Source: Mediterraneibacter glycyrrhizinilyticus
Lineage (GTDB): Bacteria; Bacillota; Clostridia; Lachnospirales; Lachnospiraceae
Direction of reading: 5' to 3'
Length of the DNA: 64,000 bases
Assembly: GCF_015560805.1 (NCBI RefSeq)
Contig: NZ_JADMSO010000003.1
Coordinates: forward strand, 1-64,000
Of this stretch, positions 44,167-53,734 are shown piece after piece. How positions within the stretch are numbered: the stretch's first letter is position 1; each line of letters begins with the position of its first letter. The translations under genes were made by a program, and so were the position numbers. The notes beneath the pieces were generated by a model. It saw only the letters and a program-made list of their open reading frames with translations. It had not been told where the DNA came from and ran no database searches.

Positions 44167-45297
44167 ATGGAAAAAGCAAAAGTATATTACACCGATTTTC
44201 GTGCAAAGTTAGGGGAGGGGCTTCCGACGAAGCTTCAGCGCCTGATGAAAAAAGCGGGGATCTCAGAAATCGACATGGAGAATAAATTCGTGGCGATCAA
44301 GATGCATTTCGGGGAGCTTGGCAATTTGAGCTTCCTGCGTCCGAATTATGCGAAAGCGGTGGCGGACGTTGTGAAAGAACTTGGCGGAAAGCCGTTTCTG
44401 ACGGATTGTAATACGCTGTATCCGGGAAGCCGGAAAAATGCGCTGGAACACTTGTATTGTGCATGGGAAAACGGATTTACCCCGATGACAGTTGGGTGTC
44501 CGATCCTGATCGGCGACGGTCTGAAAGGAACCGATGATATTGAAGTTCCGGTGCAGGGCGGCGAGTATATCGAAAAAGCGAAAATCGGACGTGCAGTGAT
44601 GGACGCGGATATTTTCATCAGCCTGACCCATTTCAAAGGACATGAGGCGACCGGATTCGGCGGTGCGATCAAGAACATCGGAATGGGATGTGGTTCCCGT
44701 GCGGGAAAGAAAGATCAGCATGCCAACGGAAAGCCGACGATCGACGCAGAAGCATGCAGTGGCTGTAAGCAGTGTCTGAGAGAATGTGCAAATGATGGAT
44801 TATCTTTCGATGAAGCGAGCCGAAAAATGACAGTGAACGCTGAGAATTGTGTCGGGTGCGGACGTTGTATCGGAGCATGTAACTTCGATGCGATCAGTTT
44901 TGAGGACAGTGCGGCGACGAAAGTACTGAACAGCAGAATGGCAGAGTACACAAAAGCGGTGCTCGACGGAAGACCGAACTTCCATATTTCACTTGTGGTG
45001 GACGTGTCTCCGAACTGCGACTGTCATCCGGAAAATGATGCGCCGATCCTCCCGAATATCGGAATGTTTGCATCGTTTGACCCGCTCGCGCTGGATCAGG
45101 CCTGTGTGGATGCCTGTCTGAAAATGACTCCGCTTCCGAACAGTCAGCTTTCGGATCGGATGGCAGCGGAACATTTCTGTGATCACCACGATCATTTTGA
45201 AAATACAACGCCAAATTCCGAATATAAGACGTGTCTTGCACATGCGGAGAAGATCGGTCTCGGGACAAGAGAGTATGAACTGATCTTTATGAAATAA
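44167..45297 (+). CDS. DUF362 protein with two [4Fe-4S] ferredoxin motifs
   Basis: The 376-residue protein has an N-terminal DUF362 region (VYYTDFRAKLGEGLPTKL, then FVAIKMHFGELGNLSFLRP and HFKGHEATGFGGAIKNIGMG). A bacterial ferredoxin-type double cluster region reads CSGCKQCLREC near residue 198 and CVGCGRCIGACNFDAI near 230. A last third follows with DCHPENDAPILPNIGMFAS. Such proteins are common in anaerobes, but their electron partners and reaction are unknown. The start at 44167 follows AGGAGGCGG; a longer frame begins in the uracil permease end. Confidence 0.88.
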   Translation: MEKAKVYYTDFRAKLGEGLPTKLQRLMKKAGISEIDMENKFVAIKMHFGELGNLSFLRPNYAKAVADVVKELGGKPFLTDCNTLYPGSRKNALEHLYCAWENGFTPMTVGCPILIGDGLKGTDDIEVPVQGGEYIEKAKIGRAVMDADIFISLTHFKGHEATGFGGAIKNIGMGCGSRAGKKDQHANGKPTIDAEACSGCKQCLRECANDGLSFDEASRKMTVNAENCVGCGRCIGACNFDAISFEDSAATKVLNSRMAEYTKAVLDGRPNFHISLVVDVSPNCDCHPENDAPILPNIGMFASFDPLALDQACVDACLKMTPLPNSQLSDRMAAEHFCDHHDHFENTTPNSEYKTCLAHAEKIGLGTREYELIFMK

Positions 45298-45315
45298 AAA
45301 GTTTACAGATAAAAA

Positions 45316-45366
45316 ATAAGCAGCAGAAAAAGTAAAATGAAATTCTGCTGCTTATCTTTTTTTTAT
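45316..45366. terminator. Terminator between DUF362 and small convergent gene
   Basis: ATAAGCAGCAGAA (45316-45328) pairs with TTCTGCTGCTTAT (45343-45355) and is followed by eight T residues on the + strand, with an A-run on the other side. Confidence 0.85.
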
Positions 45367-45408
45367 TTTTCTTTTGTCAGTTTCCATGGTCGGTATGAAC
45401 CTCCGGTC

Positions 45409-45579
45409 TTATTTGCGGAGTGCTGAGAAATTACCGCTCATAGCCAGAAGTCCGTTGATCACCATTTCACCATTTTCATTCCAGTATTTTTTGAATGCGT
45501 TGATGATAGCTTCACCTAATTTTTCCTGTGCTTCCATGAAATATTTTGCATCTTCCGGTCTGATTGTTAATGTATACAT
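45409..45579 (-). CDS. Small conserved-looking protein, 56 aa
   Basis: A 56-codon frame on the - strand starts MYTLTIRPEDAKYFMEAQEK, continues through an amphipathic helix with NAFKKYWNENGEMVINGLLA, and ends SALRK before TAA. A GGAGAG ribosome site stands 5 bp before the ATG, and the gene sits between a terminator and a palindromic promoter region. Composition is that of a real, soluble, helical protein with no Cys and no signal peptide. I do not recognise the family. It is shorter than the usual size cut-off, so it is easily missed. Confidence 0.7.
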   Translation of the reverse strand: MYTLTIRPEDAKYFMEAQEKLGEAIINAFKKYWNENGEMVINGLLAMSGNFSALRK

Positions 45580-45624
45580 ATCGATCTCTCCTTTTCGTTT
45601 TCTTTATGTTTTATGTTTTCCTTG

Positions 45625-45649
45625 CTACGTGTATTATAATAGCACGTAG
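45625..45649 (-). promoter_or_regulatory. Inverted repeat over the -10 region of the 56-aa gene
   Basis: CTACGTG (45625-45631) and CACGTAG (45643-45649) bracket a self-complementary TATTATAATA. TATAAT can be read on the - strand at 45638-45633, about 50 bp before the small gene. The layout suggests an operator over the promoter. The -35 box is weak. Confidence 0.5.
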
Positions 45650-45688
45650 TTTTACGAGAGTTTAGATATGTATTTGACAAATAATTAG

Positions 45689-45700
45689 GTCAATATTGAC
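45689..45700. promoter_or_regulatory. 12-bp palindrome GTCAATATTGAC, second copy
   Basis: It is identical to the palindrome over the -35 box at 3665-3676. Here it lies 2 bp beyond the asnA stop codon and upstream of the 56-aa gene, with TTGACC readable as a -35-like element on the - strand. Confidence 0.4.
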
Positions 45701-45702
45701 AT

Positions 45703-46713
45703 CTAAAGAAGATGAATACCATGTTCGCGCGCGTAGGTCAAAATATCTTCCGGCCAGAGAGAAGACTGGACTTCTCCGATGTGAGCCTTGCGTAAATAAT
45801 ACATACAGATACGGGACTGGCCGATTCCGCCGCCGACTGTGTAAGGCAGTTCACAGTTCAGGAGAGCTTTCTGGAAATCCAGTTCGGCACGATCTTCGCA
45901 TCCGGCAAGTTTTAACTGACGGCGGAGAGCATCTTCGTCTACACGGATTCCCATGGAGGATAGTTCCAGAGAAATATCGAGAACCGGATAGTAGACGATG
46001 ATATCACCGTTCAATTCCCAGTCATCGTAGTCCGGCGCACGTCCGTCATGCGGTTTGCCGGAGGCGAGTGTCTTGCCGATCTGGGAAATGAATACCGCGC
46101 CTTTGGATTTGGCGATACGATACTCCCGCTCTTTCGGTGTGCATTCCGGAAAGAGCTCTTCCAGTTCCTGGGAAGTAATGAAGAAAATATCATCGGGCAG
46201 AAGCGGTTCGATGTAGTTGTATCTTCTGGAGATGAAATCTTCGGTCTCTTTCAGCGCACTGAATACTTTGCGGACTGTGTATTCCAATGTTTCCATATTC
46301 CGTTCTTCTTTGGAGATTACTTTTTCCCAATCCCATTGATCGACATAAATAGAATGGATATTATCGGTATCTTCATCCCGGCGGATCGCGCTCATATCGG
46401 TGTAAAGTCCCTCGCCGGAGTGGAAGCCGTAGTGTTTCAGAGCGTATCGTTTCCATTTGGCGAGAGAGTGTACGATCTCGGCAGGTGCGTCCTCCTGTTC
46501 TTTGATACCAAAAGAAACAGGGCGTTCCACACCATTTAAGTTGTCGTTGAGACCGGACTTCGGGGTGACAAATAATGGAGCGGATACACGGGTAAGGTGC
46601 AATGATTTTGCAAGTGACCGCTCAAAATGATCTTTGATCTCCTTGATCGCAACTTCTGTCTCGCGGATCGTCAGCGGAGAGGCATAGCCGTCTGGGATGA
46701 TTAAATGTTCCAT
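45703..46713 (-). CDS. asnA: Aspartate-ammonia ligase (asparagine synthetase A)
   Basis: The 336-residue enzyme makes asparagine from aspartate, ammonia and ATP and has the class-II aminoacyl-tRNA-synthetase-like fold. Family segments are LHLTRVSAPLFVTP, DNLNGVERPVSF, VDQWDWEKVI, and near the C-terminus GGIGQSRICMYYLRK. The start at 46713 follows AAAGGAG; the frame stays open for 23 more codons upstream but has no ribosome site there. It forms a single-gene unit with its own promoter. Confidence 0.96.
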   Translation of the reverse strand: MEHLIIPDGYASPLTIRETEVAIKEIKDHFERSLAKSLHLTRVSAPLFVTPKSGLNDNLNGVERPVSFGIKEQEDAPAEIVHSLAKWKRYALKHYGFHSGEGLYTDMSAIRRDEDTDNIHSIYVDQWDWEKVISKEERNMETLEYTVRKVFSALKETEDFISRRYNYIEPLLPDDIFFITSQELEELFPECTPKEREYRIAKSKGAVFISQIGKTLASGKPHDGRAPDYDDWELNGDIIVYYPVLDISLELSSMGIRVDEDALRRQLKLAGCEDRAELDFQKALLNCELPYTVGGGIGQSRICMYYLRKAHIGEVQSSLWPEDILTYAREHGIHLL

Positions 46714-46765
46714 AGTAAGACTCCTTTTTGATTTGATAGTTATGTATTGATCCATAGATATTCCT

Positions 46766-46794
46766 ATTTTAAAGAGAAGCATTCAAAAAGTCAA
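46766..46794 (-). promoter_or_regulatory. Promoter of asnA
   Basis: On the - strand TTGACT (46794-46789), a 17-bp spacer and TAAAAT (46771-46766) lie about 50 bp before the start codon. Confidence 0.68.
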
Positions 46795-46867
46795 ATGCTT
46801 TTACGGTGATAGCAGAAACGATGGAAGGAACACTGGCAGAAACGTCATTCACAAAGCGGTGAAAAAC

Positions 46868-46926
46868 TTGTATGTACGGTGTAAAATTGGTATAATAAGA
46901 TTGTCCGAGGGGAGAAGACCGGACAA
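46868..46926 (+). promoter_or_regulatory. Promoter and leader hairpin of the DUF4203-like gene
   Basis: TTGTAT (46868-46873), a 17-bp spacer and TATAAT (46891-46896) form the promoter. A small inverted repeat TTGTCCG/CGGACAA (46901-46926) lies at the transcription start or early leader. Confidence 0.6.
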
Positions 46927-46954
46927 ATTCAAAAGAGGGAACAGGTAAATAAAT

Positions 46955-47680
46955 ATGGAGTTTTTATTAGAAGCGGATCAGATCATGGATCAGGCGGAGC
47001 GATTACAGACACAGCTTGCACAAGGCAATGAAACCGTAACATTCCTTTTTCTTTTGACGGGAGTGATCGGATTTCTGTGGTGTTTTTTGGGATTGAAACT
47101 GGTGCGGCTATGGGCGGCACTGCTCGGATTTTTTATGGGATTTGTGTTGGGATGTGGTGCGGCGATGGCGTTGAACCTTACGATGACAGTCAGTCTGGTG
47201 ATCGGCGGTGTGGTCGGTATCCTGCTGGCGGTTTTGTCGGCGTGGCTTTACCATGTCGGTGTATTTCTCGTCGTGTGGGCAGCAGGGATTTCGGTCAGTC
47301 TGACAGTTGTCCGACCGGAGAATTTCCTATATGCGGTGCTTTGCGGCGTAGTCGGGCTTGTGATCGGCGTGATAGCTGTCCGGTTTGCGGAACCGGTGAC
47401 GATGGTGATGACCGGACTGTATGGTGCGATTGTGCTGGCAGATGTGGTTTCATTTTTTGCTTCACTTGAAGCTGCATGGATGGCTCCGGCGCTGACTGCC
47501 GTATTTGCAGTGCTTGGAATTGTCGCACAGTTTTTACTGGAATCAAGAAAAAGGAAAAGAATACATTTAAAGAAAGCGGAGGAGATCCGGCAGAAGTATT
47601 CCACCGAGAATGAAGTGGAAAAAGCAAGAGCAATGATGGAAGCGCTGGAACAAGAATCAAAAGAAGAAATCGAAGAATGA
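46955..47680 (+). CDS. Multi-pass membrane protein, DUF4203/TM198-like
   Basis: The 241-residue protein has a short soluble N-terminus, about seven hydrophobic segments between residues 28 and 195 with repeated G-rich helices (LVIGGVVGILLAVLSAWLYH, GVVGLVIGVIAVRF), and a highly charged C-terminal tail (RKRKRIHLKKAEEIRQKY onward). The pattern resembles the DUF4203/TMEM198-like family. Function is unknown. It is 50 bp upstream of a PHP phosphoesterase gene and may be co-transcribed with it. Confidence 0.7.
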   Translation: MEFLLEADQIMDQAERLQTQLAQGNETVTFLFLLTGVIGFLWCFLGLKLVRLWAALLGFFMGFVLGCGAAMALNLTMTVSLVIGGVVGILLAVLSAWLYHVGVFLVVWAAGISVSLTVVRPENFLYAVLCGVVGLVIGVIAVRFAEPVTMVMTGLYGAIVLADVVSFFASLEAAWMAPALTAVFAVLGIVAQFLLESRKRKRIHLKKAEEIRQKYSTENEVEKARAMMEALEQESKEEIEE

Positions 47681-47729
47681 CAGCGAGTCTGTAAAGGAAG
47701 AAATGCTTGGAGCGGAAAGGAGCCTGCAT

Positions 47730-48557
47730 ATGAAGATAGATATGCATTGCCATGTAAAGGAAGGGTCGATCGACAGCAGGGTCAGCGTGGATGAGTACAT
47801 TACCCTTTTGAAGAAAAAAGGTTTTCAGGGAATGGTGATCACAGACCACAATACTTATAATGGGTATCGGTATTGGAAAGATCATATCAAAGGGAAGCGG
47901 CATACGGATTTTGTCGTTCTGAAAGGAATCGAGTACGATACAAGAGATGCGGGGCATATGCTTGTGATCATGCCGGAGGGAGTGAAGATGCGGCTGTTGG
48001 AGCTGCGGGGAATGCGCGCGTCGGTGTTGATCGATCTTGTGCACCGGAACGGCGGTGTGATCGGACCGGCACATCCTTATGGGGAGAAATATCAGAGTTT
48101 TGCCAACACAAAGAGGTTTTATAAGTCTCCGGAATTGATCAAACGGTTTGATTTTGTGGAGGCATATAACTGCTGTGAGCCTGCTGCGGCTAATGAAAAA
48201 GCACTGCGGCTCGCAAAGAAGTATGGGAAAGTGACGGTGGGAGGCAGTGATTCGCATAAGACGAATTGTGTCGGAAAAGCATATACGATCCTGCCGGAAC
48301 CGGTAACCTGTGAGACGGAACTTATTTCTATGATCCATAAGAAAACGGTGTTTGAGACCGGCGGAACTTATTACGACAAGACGACGAAAGAACGGATGGG
48401 AAAAGTGAACAAGATCCTTGTCTATTCTTTCTGGCTCTATAATAAAGGAGGAGAACTGCTGAGGCGGCACGGTCGCAATGCGAAAATGGATCTGGAAAAT
48501 CCGGTGGATCCGATCGACCCGATCGAATTGTATTATACAGGACATGGCGATTTATGA
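47730..48557 (+). CDS. PHP-domain metal-dependent phosphoesterase
   Basis: The 275-residue protein starts MKIDMHCHVKEGSID and contains ITDHNTY, GHMLVIMPEG, GPAHPYGEK and GGSDSHKTNC, the four metal-binding motifs of the PHP (polymerase and histidinol phosphatase) fold. Relatives hydrolyse nucleotide 3',5'-bisphosphates or oligonucleotides. The particular substrate is not evident. AAAGGAG precedes the ATG at 47730, so the slightly longer frame from 47703 is not preferred. Confidence 0.87.
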   Translation: MKIDMHCHVKEGSIDSRVSVDEYITLLKKKGFQGMVITDHNTYNGYRYWKDHIKGKRHTDFVVLKGIEYDTRDAGHMLVIMPEGVKMRLLELRGMRASVLIDLVHRNGGVIGPAHPYGEKYQSFANTKRFYKSPELIKRFDFVEAYNCCEPAAANEKALRLAKKYGKVTVGGSDSHKTNCVGKAYTILPEPVTCETELISMIHKKTVFETGGTYYDKTTKERMGKVNKILVYSFWLYNKGGELLRRHGRNAKMDLENPVDPIDPIELYYTGHGDL

Positions 48558-48581
48558 GAAGCAGACGCAAAAATGAAAACA

Positions 48582-48631
48582 GCGGATGGATCTGCATCGG
48601 TATAGGGGGGCAGATCTCATCCGTTTTTTTT
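48582..48631 (+). terminator. Terminator after the PHP gene
   Basis: CGGATGGATCTG pairs imperfectly with CAGATCTCATCCG across a short loop and is followed by eight T residues. Confidence 0.8.
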
Positions 48632-48639
48632 ATTTTTAT

Positions 48640-48705
48640 CAAAGTCCGGGCTTGCCCGAGACCTTGGCGACTGCTTACAATCCCGGAATGTGCCTTTTGG
48701 CACTT
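48640..48705. repeat. 66-nt dispersed repeat, copy 2
   Basis: It is 64/66 identical to 28732-28797. In this copy GTGCC-TTTT-GGCAC is a perfect hairpin, beside CGGGC-TT-GCCCG. It overlaps the last two bases of the AraC-type gene stop codon and lies directly after the terminator of the PHP gene. Confidence 0.8.
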
Positions 48706-49588
48706 ACGATGATTTGATATCCCGGTACTTTCCCGGGGAAATGCCGTATTTCCGTTTGAACATGCGGTTAAAATAAGAAAGATTCTCGAATCCGGACCGG
48801 GCGGCAATTTCCAGCAGGGAAAGATCGGTGGCACGAAGCATTTCCGCTGCGCGGGCGAGCCGGTAATCGTTCAGATATTCGGTAAAGCCTTTTCCGGTAT
48901 AGGTTTTAAAAAATTTCATAAAATGCGATTTACTGTAATAAGTCAGCTCTGCGACTTTTTCCACGGAGATCGGCTCGGAAAAATGCGCTTCTATATAAGA
49001 GAGGATGCGTTTCATTTTTTCAAGATGCTTTGTCTGCGATCTGGTAAAAGAAGTCTGTTCTTTTTGATGACAGACAAGATGAAAAAGAAATTGAAACAGC
49101 CATCCTTTGACAGCAAGCTGATAACCGGTCGGTCTGGCGGAGCAAAGATGGTCTATTTCACGGATACAGGAAGAAATTTCCGGATAATAGGAGCGTGCCG
49201 GCGTCAGAAATGTATCCGCGGAAAGTTCTGCTTTTGTCAGCGGAAGAATGTAGTTTTCGGCACACAGATCCGGTGCTCCCGAAATCAGCATGGAGGGGAG
49301 AAAAAGAATATTTTCGTACTCCATAGCATAGGTATCCAGACCGGAAATACTGTGGAGCTGTCCGGGGAGGATCATGACAATATCACCCGCAAAAACAGTT
49401 TCTGTCTGAAAGTTGACCGAAACGCGTCCGCGTCCCTTGTGGATCACGACAAGTTCCATTTCATCGTGCCAGTGAAGCGGAACTTCGGTGAAATCCCGCG
49501 GAATAGAACAAAGATAAGTATTGTATGGGAATTCTGCGGATGTGTGGTTTTTTGCTTCGTGATATCGTTGATATTCCAGATTGTCCAT
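48704..49588 (-). CDS. AraC family transcriptional regulator (cupin + HTH)
   Basis: The 294-residue protein has an N-terminal cupin sensor (PLHWHDEMELVVIHKGRGRV near residue 38, then PGQLHSI) and a C-terminal AraC domain. The latter has ISVEKVAELTYYSKSHFMKFFK, YTGKGFTEYLNDYRLARAAEML and LLEIAARSGFENLSYFNRMF, ending KYGISPGKYRD. It is divergent from the glycogen phosphorylase gene, 148 bp away, and may control alpha-glucan use, although cupin-AraC proteins often respond to other sugars. Its stop codon abuts the dispersed repeat. Confidence 0.9.
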   Translation of the reverse strand: MDNLEYQRYHEAKNHTSAEFPYNTYLCSIPRDFTEVPLHWHDEMELVVIHKGRGRVSVNFQTETVFAGDIVMILPGQLHSISGLDTYAMEYENILFLPSMLISGAPDLCAENYILPLTKAELSADTFLTPARSYYPEISSCIREIDHLCSARPTGYQLAVKGWLFQFLFHLVCHQKEQTSFTRSQTKHLEKMKRILSYIEAHFSEPISVEKVAELTYYSKSHFMKFFKTYTGKGFTEYLNDYRLARAAEMLRATDLSLLEIAARSGFENLSYFNRMFKRKYGISPGKYRDIKSS

Positions 49589-49735
49589 GGAAATCTCCCT
49601 TTCTAAAACAGATGAAAAATGATAGGATCGTGCAATAAAAGAATATCATGCTGCAAGAAAATTCTCAAGAGGTGTATTAAAATACAGTTTAATAAGAATG
49701 AATTTCATAAGAATGGGAAGAGGAGTTTTGGAAAT

Positions 49736-52003
49736 ATGAAAATGGAAGAAATGCTTCGGGAAAAGCTTGGAAAAGAAATTGCTCAGGTAGGCGATGAAGA
49801 AATCTATGTGGCGCTGCTTGAAATCGTGCAGGGGCTTGCAAAAGAAAAAGAAGCGGACGAGACAAAGAAAAAAGTTTATTATATTTCGGCAGAGTTTTTG
49901 ATCGGAAAATTATTATCCAACAACCTGATCAATCTCGGTCTTTATGAAGAGACGCGTAAGGTATTGGCTGAAAACGGAAAAGAACTGAGCCGGATCGAGG
50001 AGATCGAACCGGAGCCGTCGCTTGGAAACGGCGGACTCGGAAGACTTGCGGCGTGTTTTTTGGATTCGATGGCAACATTGGGGCTTTGCGGAGCGGGGAT
50101 CGGACTGAACTATCACCTTGGACTGTTCCGTCAGAAATTTGAAGATCATTTGCAGAAAGAAGAGCCGAATCCGTGGATCGAGCCGGAGAGCTGGCTTGTC
50201 AGGACGGATGTGTCTTATCCGGTTTCTTTTCGCGGCATGACGCTTAAATCCAGAATGTATGAGATCGCGGTGACCGGATACCGGAACCGCACGAATAAAC
50301 TGCATTTGTTTGATGTGGAGACGGTGGATGAGGAAATCGTAGAAGAGGGGATCACATTTGATAAAGAAGAAATCCGGAAAAATCTGACGTTGTTCTTATA
50401 TCCGGATGACAGTGATGAGAATGGGTGTCTGCTGCGTATTTATCAGCAGTATTTTATGGTGAGCAATGCAGCGCAGCTGATTCTGGATGAATGTACGGCG
50501 AAAGGATGTACGCTGTATGATCTTCCGGACTATGCCGTGATCCAGATCAATGATACGCATCCGACGATGGTGATTCCGGAACTGATCCGTCTTCTGACGG
50601 AGCGCGGATTGAAGATGGACGAGGCGATCGACGTCGTATCGAAAACCTGCGCTTACACTAATCACACGATCCTTGCGGAAGCGTTGGAAAAATGGCCGGT
50701 TTCTTATTTAAAGAAAGTAGTTCCACAGCTAATGCCGATCATCGAAATACTGGATGATAAAGTCCGCAGAAAATATGAGGACGAGCGTGTGGCGATCATC
50801 GACCGGAACGATGTTGTGCACATGGCGCATATCGATATCCACTACGGATTCAGCGTCAATGGCGTTGCGTCACTGCACACGGAGATTTTGAAAGAAAACG
50901 AGCTGAATCATTTTTATAAGATTTATCCGGAAAAATTCAATAATAAGACGAATGGAATCACATTCCGCAGATGGCTTCTGCACTGCAATCCGAAGCTTGC
51001 GGCATTATTGGATGAAGTGATCGGAGAGGATTACCGGACAGATGCGTCCAAACTGGAGAAGCTGCTCGATCATGCGGAAGACGAACAGGTCCTGGAGCGG
51101 ATCCTGTCGATCAAAAAAGAAAATAAACGGGCATTATGTACTTATTTAAAAGAGACGGAACAGATTGACGTGGATCCGGATTCCATTTTTGATATACAGA
51201 TCAAACGTCTGCATGAATATAAGAGACAGCAAATGAACGCCCTGTATGTGATCGGAAAATATCTGGATATCAAAGCGGGAAAAATTCCGAAAACGCCGAT
51301 CACGGTTCTTTTCGGAGCGAAAGCCGCTCCGGCGTATGTGATCGCCAAGGATATTATTCATCTCATCCTCTGTCTGCAGGAAATAGTGAACAATGATCCA
51401 GAAGTAAGTCCATATTTGAAAGTTGTAATGGTGGAAAACTATAATGTGACAAAAGCAGAGAAGCTGATTCCGGCGTGTGACATTTCCGAACAGATCTCTC
51501 TTGCATCGAAAGAAGCAAGCGGAACAGGAAATATGAAATTCATGCTGAACGGCGCAGTAACGCTCGGAACGGAAGACGGTGCAAATGTGGAGATCCATGA
51601 ACTTGTCGGAGATGAGAATATTTATGTATTCGGTGCGTCCAGCGATGAAGTGATCGCACATTATGAAAAGGCAGATTATAAGTCAAAGGAATTTTATGAA
51701 GCAGATGAAAGAATCAAAGCGGCGGTTGATTTTATTACGAGTGAGAAAATGCTCGCAGTCGGTCAGGAAGAAAATCTGAAGCGTCTGCAGGCAGAATTGC
51801 TGAATAAAGACTGGTTTATGACACTTTTGGATCTGAAAGCCTACACAAAAGCAAAAGAAGAGGCATTTGCAGACTGGACAGATCAAAAGGCGTGGGCGAA
51901 GAAGATGCTGATCAATATTGCGAAAGCCGGATATTTTTCATCGGATCGTACGATTGAAGAATATAACCGTGATATTTGGCATTTAGAGAAGTCAGGTATT
52001 TAG
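49736..52003 (+). CDS. glgP: Glycogen/alpha-glucan phosphorylase
   Basis: The 755-residue PLP enzyme releases glucose-1-phosphate from the ends of glycogen or maltodextrins. Key segments are [68 protein letters not shown], and [14 protein letters not shown], which holds the PLP Lys. The length is on the short side for the family, as expected for clostridial MalP/GlgP without N-terminal regulatory extensions. The frame continues 39 codons upstream, but a GGAAGAGGAG site and homology favour 49736. The next gene encodes the companion glucanotransferase. Confidence 0.95.
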   Translation: MKMEEMLREKLGKEIAQVGDEEIYVALLEIVQGLAKEKEADETKKKVYYISAEFLIGKLLSNNLINLGLYEETRKVLAENGKELSRIEEIEPEPSLGNGGLGRLAACFLDSMATLGLCGAGIGLNYHLGLFRQKFEDHLQKEEPNPWIEPESWLVRTDVSYPVSFRGMTLKSRMYEIAVTGYRNRTNKLHLFDVETVDEEIVEEGITFDKEEIRKNLTLFLYPDDSDENGCLLRIYQQYFMVSNAAQLILDECTAKGCTLYDLPDYAVIQINDTHPTMVIPELIRLLTERGLKMDEAIDVVSKTCAYTNHTILAEALEKWPVSYLKKVVPQLMPIIEILDDKVRRKYEDERVAIIDRNDVVHMAHIDIHYGFSVNGVASLHTEILKENELNHFYKIYPEKFNNKTNGITFRRWLLHCNPKLAALLDEVIGEDYRTDASKLEKLLDHAEDEQVLERILSIKKENKRALCTYLKETEQIDVDPDSIFDIQIKRLHEYKRQQMNALYVIGKYLDIKAGKIPKTPITVLFGAKAAPAYVIAKDIIHLILCLQEIVNNDPEVSPYLKVVMVENYNVTKAEKLIPACDISEQISLASKEASGTGNMKFMLNGAVTLGTEDGANVEIHELVGDENIYVFGASSDEVIAHYEKADYKSKEFYEADERIKAAVDFITSEKMLAVGQEENLKRLQAELLNKDWFMTLLDLKAYTKAKEEAFADWTDQKAWAKKMLINIAKAGYFSSDRTIEEYNRDIWHLEKSGI

Positions 52004-52036
52004 AAAAGCAAAAAAGAAAACAAAGGAGTGGAAGTT

Positions 52037-53536
52037 ATGAGAGAGAGCGGAGTGCTTTTGCCGATATTTTCATTGCCGTCCAGGTTTGGAATCGGGTGTT
52101 TTTCAAAAGAAGCGTATGAATTTGTCGATCAGCTTGAAAAAGCAGGACAGAGCAGATGGCAGATTTTACCGCTTGGACCGACCGGATATGGAGATTCACC
52201 CTATCAGTCATTTTCGACATTTGCGGGAAATCCATATTTTATCGATCTGGAAATGCTGGCTGAGGAGGGGCTCTTAACGGAGACAGAATGTACGCAGGCA
52301 GATTTCGGAGAAAAAAAAGAGGAGATTGATTATGAAAAACTGTACAAACAGCGGTTTCATGTGCTGAAAAAAGCATTTGTGCGGTTTGAAAAAAGTAAAG
52401 AAAAACAGGAAAAAGATTACGAGAACTTTGTCAGGACAAATCGGGACTGGCTGGAAGACTATTGTCTCTATATGGCGATCAAAGACAGTCTGGGCGGGAT
52501 CAGTTGGATCGAGTGGTCAAAAGAATTGCGGGACCGCGAAGAACAGGCATTAAAATGTGCACGGCTTGAATTAGCGGAGGAAATCCGTTTCTACCGTTTT
52601 CAACAATATGAATTTGACAAGCAGTGGAAAAAGCTGCACCGATATGCCAATGAACATGGAATCCGGATCATCGGAGATATTCCGATCTATGTTGCGTTTG
52701 ACAGCGCGGATACATGGGCGAATCCGGAATTGTTCCAATTTGATGAAAATAATCTGCCGACAGGCGTGGCAGGATGCCCGCCGGATGGATTTTCCGCAAC
52801 AGGGCAGTTGTGGGGAAATCCGCTTTATCGTTGGGAATACCATAAGAAAACAGGATACGACTGGTGGATGAAGCGGATCGCTTATAGTTTCCAATTATAC
52901 GACGCCGTGCGTATTGACCATTTTCGGGGGTTTGACGAATATTATGCGATTCCGTATGGAGAAAAAACTGCGGTCAATGGAACGTGGATGCCGGGACCGG
53001 GAATCGAATTTTTCCGCACGGTGGAGGAAAAATTGGGGCATCTGGATATCATTGCGGAAGATTTAGGCTTTTTGACGGATACAGTGTTGAACCTGCTTTC
53101 AGACACCGGTTTTCCGGGGATGAAAGTGGTACAGTTTGCGTTTGATTCCCGGGAGGCTGCGAACTATCTGCCGCATACTTATACGCAGAACTGCGTCGTT
53201 TATACGGGAACACATGATAATACGACGACAAGAGACTGGTATCATACCGTTTCTAAGGAATGCCGTGATTTTGCAAAAGAATATCTTTGCAAGTCGGCTC
53301 TGGATGAGGATCAGCTGGCATGGGATTTCATTGCAATGGCAATGGGAAGCGTAGCGGATCTTTGCATCATTCCATTGCAGGATTATCTCTGTCTGGGAGC
53401 GGAAGCGCGGATCAACACGCCATCTACTCTTGGCGGAAATTGGGTTTGGAGGATGAAAAAAGGGCAGTTGGATGAAGCGCTGGTAAGAAAAATTCATAAA
53501 GTGACGAAGCTGTATGGACGGTTGACGGAGAAGTAA
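52037..53536 (+). CDS. malQ: 4-alpha-glucanotransferase (amylomaltase)
   Basis: The 499-residue GH77 enzyme transfers alpha-1,4-glucan segments between maltodextrins and supplies longer chains for phosphorylase. It shows GVLLPIFSLPSRFGIGCF, LPLGPTGYGDSPYQSFSTFA, the nucleophile region DAVRIDHFRGFDEYYAIP, IIAEDLGFLT with the acid/base Glu, and YTGTHDNTTTRDW. A GTG at 52028 overlaps the ribosome site AAAGGAG, so ATG 52037 is the better start. It lies 33 bp after glgP in the same operon. Confidence 0.95.
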   Translation: MRESGVLLPIFSLPSRFGIGCFSKEAYEFVDQLEKAGQSRWQILPLGPTGYGDSPYQSFSTFAGNPYFIDLEMLAEEGLLTETECTQADFGEKKEEIDYEKLYKQRFHVLKKAFVRFEKSKEKQEKDYENFVRTNRDWLEDYCLYMAIKDSLGGISWIEWSKELRDREEQALKCARLELAEEIRFYRFQQYEFDKQWKKLHRYANEHGIRIIGDIPIYVAFDSADTWANPELFQFDENNLPTGVAGCPPDGFSATGQLWGNPLYRWEYHKKTGYDWWMKRIAYSFQLYDAVRIDHFRGFDEYYAIPYGEKTAVNGTWMPGPGIEFFRTVEEKLGHLDIIAEDLGFLTDTVLNLLSDTGFPGMKVVQFAFDSREAANYLPHTYTQNCVVYTGTHDNTTTRDWYHTVSKECRDFAKEYLCKSALDEDQLAWDFIAMAMGSVADLCIIPLQDYLCLGAEARINTPSTLGGNWVWRMKKGQLDEALVRKIHKVTKLYGRLTEK

Positions 53537-53564
53537 GGAAATAAAGAAAAAGTGAATAAAGGAC

Positions 53565-53592
53565 CACAGTGTCAATGTATACTGACACTGTG
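53565..53592. repeat. 10-bp-arm inverted repeat after malQ
   Basis: CACAGTGTCA (53565-53574) and TGACACTGTG (53583-53592) form a hairpin without a T-run, just upstream of the true terminator. Confidence 0.65.
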
Positions 53593-53607
53593 AACAGAAC
53601 TGTAAAG

Positions 53608-53656
53608 CAGGGAGAAATACCAAAAAATATAAATTGGTGTTTTTCCCTGCTTTTTG
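53608..53656 (+). terminator. Terminator of the glgP-malQ operon
   Basis: GCAGGGA..ATACCA pairs with TGGTGT..TCCCTGC around an AT-rich loop and is followed by TTTTT at 53651-53655. Confidence 0.8.
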
Positions 53657-53734
53657 TTGTGCGAAGCGAGAGGAAAGGAGGGGAAATCCTTAAGTTTCCA
53701 ACTTGAGGAATAAAATACATGAGGAGGAAAAGTT

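Noticed and set aside
47295-48545. 416-codon antisense frame over the PHP gene and the DUF4203-like gene
   Set aside because: Composition (His, Phe, Arg, Cys-rich) is that of a reverse-complement shadow, and both sense genes have clear motifs and ribosome sites.
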